From Symbiodinium natans (lineage: Eukaryota > Sar > Dinophyceae > Suessiales > Symbiodiniaceae): a DNA stretch of 62,500 bases. A program made the position numbers and the translations under genes. Positions 61,210 to 62,500 of the stretch are shown here, piece by piece. The stretch spans positions 1 to 62,500 of the forward strand of contig CAJNDS010001902.1 in NCBI GenBank assembly GCA_905221605.1, given 5' to 3'. Numbering within the stretch: the stretch's first letter is position 1; every line of letters starts with the position of its first letter. Under the pieces are notes generated by a model. That model had not been told where the DNA came from and ran no database searches. It saw only the letters and a list, made by a program, of their open reading frames with translations.

Positions 61210-62500
61210 GTTTGGGGTTGAGGGTTCCTAAACCCCTTGCAACCCTAAGCCCGAAACCCTACACCCTCCATCATTCAGACGACCGACATAAAGGGTGCGG
61301 AGGTTTCTCTTACCTTGTAGCCCTAAACCCTAAACCCTAAACACTGAACCCAAAACCTAAGAACAGAACACCCTCGCATCCGTCGCCTCCCATCTGCTGA
61401 GATACAAACGCTCAGGATGGGCCGGTCCTTCGAAAGGCAGTGTTGAAAGGGTTCAAGGTGGTTTCTATACCCCCCCCCCCCTCGAGAACCTTGATTAAAA
61501 TACTATTTTTAATACCCTCTTGGCTTTTATATAAACAAAAAATAATTCCCAAAGGGGGACATAGGTTTAGGGCTGAGGGTTCGGGGTTTATGGTGTTCGG
61601 GTTGTAGGGCCAAGGACGAAGGCCTTGGGCATTGATCGAAGCCTGACGCACGGACCAAACCCCCCCCCCCCCCAAAGCCACATCTCGGAGTTCGGTGTTT
61701 GGGTTAGGATGCAGGGCCAAATCCTTGGCGCTTGACCCTAAACTCTAGACCCAAAACCCCTAACCCTCAAATACCCTGAAACCGAAACATCCGACATCAC
61801 TGGCATGGTGGTACTCAGGGCCAGGCGTGGCGGCACATGAACTCAGGCTTTCGCCGCTCCTCCTCCTTTGCATTGAGGCTTTACGGTCCAGGGCTTGTGG
61901 CTTTGGGTTTTTAGGAACCCTGATCCCTTCTGAAGACCTCAAAACGACTGGAGCCCTAGCCCTGGATGACGAACAAGCGTGGCAGGAAATGTCGCAGAAA
62001 AGGCCACAGTGATCAAATATATGTTGCTCTTGAAAATGAGAATGGATCAACGCACGCAGGAAGACCATCCGAGAAAGGGCGCCGAGCATGAACCTTGCCC
62101 AAATGGCCTCTCCCCACGTCAAAGGTAGATTGTTGTCTTGGCAATCCGTAGAAACCTGACTATAGGTAGAAAGGAAGCGAGGAATCAGCACAAGAGTATG
62201 AAAAAATGGGCTACCAAAAAAACACGAAAGAAACTCGAGCGTTCACCTCTGGCTATTTGAGTTCGGGCCTTGTTGACAGGCCTCAGGAACGCGCTCTGAT
62301 TCGCACCCTCGTCGATACCATGGATTACCAGTCACCATACCATATCACCGCGTCTCATATCGCACGCCACATACGTCCCAATAATGCAGTATATGGTATG
62401 GCCGTGTGGTTAGGGGCAAAAGGTGGAGGCGACCATAGCAACTGTACATGCCTCCGATGGTGTCTGCGTGCTCGATATTACTATTATTGTCGCCATGTTG
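61210..62500. other. Unique right end of window, few arrays
   Basis: Only short CCCTAAA patches occur (61320-61350). A minus-strand frame at 62191-61760 is open for 143 codons but shows no domain. Poly-C runs lie at 61472-61482 and 61661-61672. No gene can be supported. Confidence 0.35.

Noticed and set aside
61760-62191. 143-codon minus-strand frame near the right edge
   Set aside because: No domain, no clear codon bias and Cys/Ser-rich composition; kept only as an unassigned island.

Overview
This window looks like nuclear DNA of a dinoflagellate, most likely a Symbiodiniaceae-type alga. The evidence is Arabidopsis-type telomere units (TTTAGGG/CCCTAAA) scattered through 44 kb, very small exons in long introns, a DIRS-type tyrosine-recombinase retrotransposon, and a Penelope-like reverse transcriptase. 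Other TTTAGGG eukaryotes (chromerids, cryptophytes, some algae and plants) are not excluded. I see no rRNA, tRNA, CRISPR array or bacterial operon signal.

REGION 1 (1 to about 15.4 kb, all minus strand, free of TTTAGGG arrays). Ten intronless reading frames lie head to tail with 60-345 bp spacers or short overlaps, and the array runs off the left edge. The recognisable one (5121-7772) is a reverse transcriptase with a GIY-YIG-like nuclease domain at its N terminus, the permuted layout known from Chlamys/Naiad Penelope-like elements. Around it are proline- or RS-rich gag-like proteins, a coiled-coil protein, a protein with a C-terminal Cys cluster, a tail-anchored protein and a large 806-aa protein. 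I know of no described element with this gene set. The closest idea is the giant RT-bearing 'terminons' of rotifers. Four of the accessory frames are broken by frameshifts or stops, while the RT and the 806-, 570-, 301- and 381-aa (partial) frames are open.

REGION 2 (15.4-17.9 kb) is non-coding: a 67-69 bp tandem repeat and a long 7-bp polypyrimidine array.

REGION 3 (17.9-62.5 kb) is a field of degenerate telomere-type arrays in both orientations, with short unique islands between them. Many islands read as 20-35 aa exons. On the minus strand they give a GT10 fucosyltransferase-like gene (19.8-21.3 kb). They also give a WD40 gene whose exons, taken right to left from 58.2 to 35.2 kb, follow the order of translation initiation factor eIF3i. 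So a housekeeping gene appears to be spread over at least 23 kb, with introns largely made of telomere-type arrays, small inverted-repeat elements and, in one intron, a complete 6.6-kb DIRS/Ngaro/PAT-like retrotransposon (41606-48191) with A1-ORFs-B1-A2-B2 split direct repeats, gag-like, RT/RNase H and tyrosine recombinase genes. At least seven families of short inverted-repeat (MITE-like) elements are present; one carries a telomere-type array inside it.

All exon boundaries are read by eye and are approximate; no alignment or search was run.
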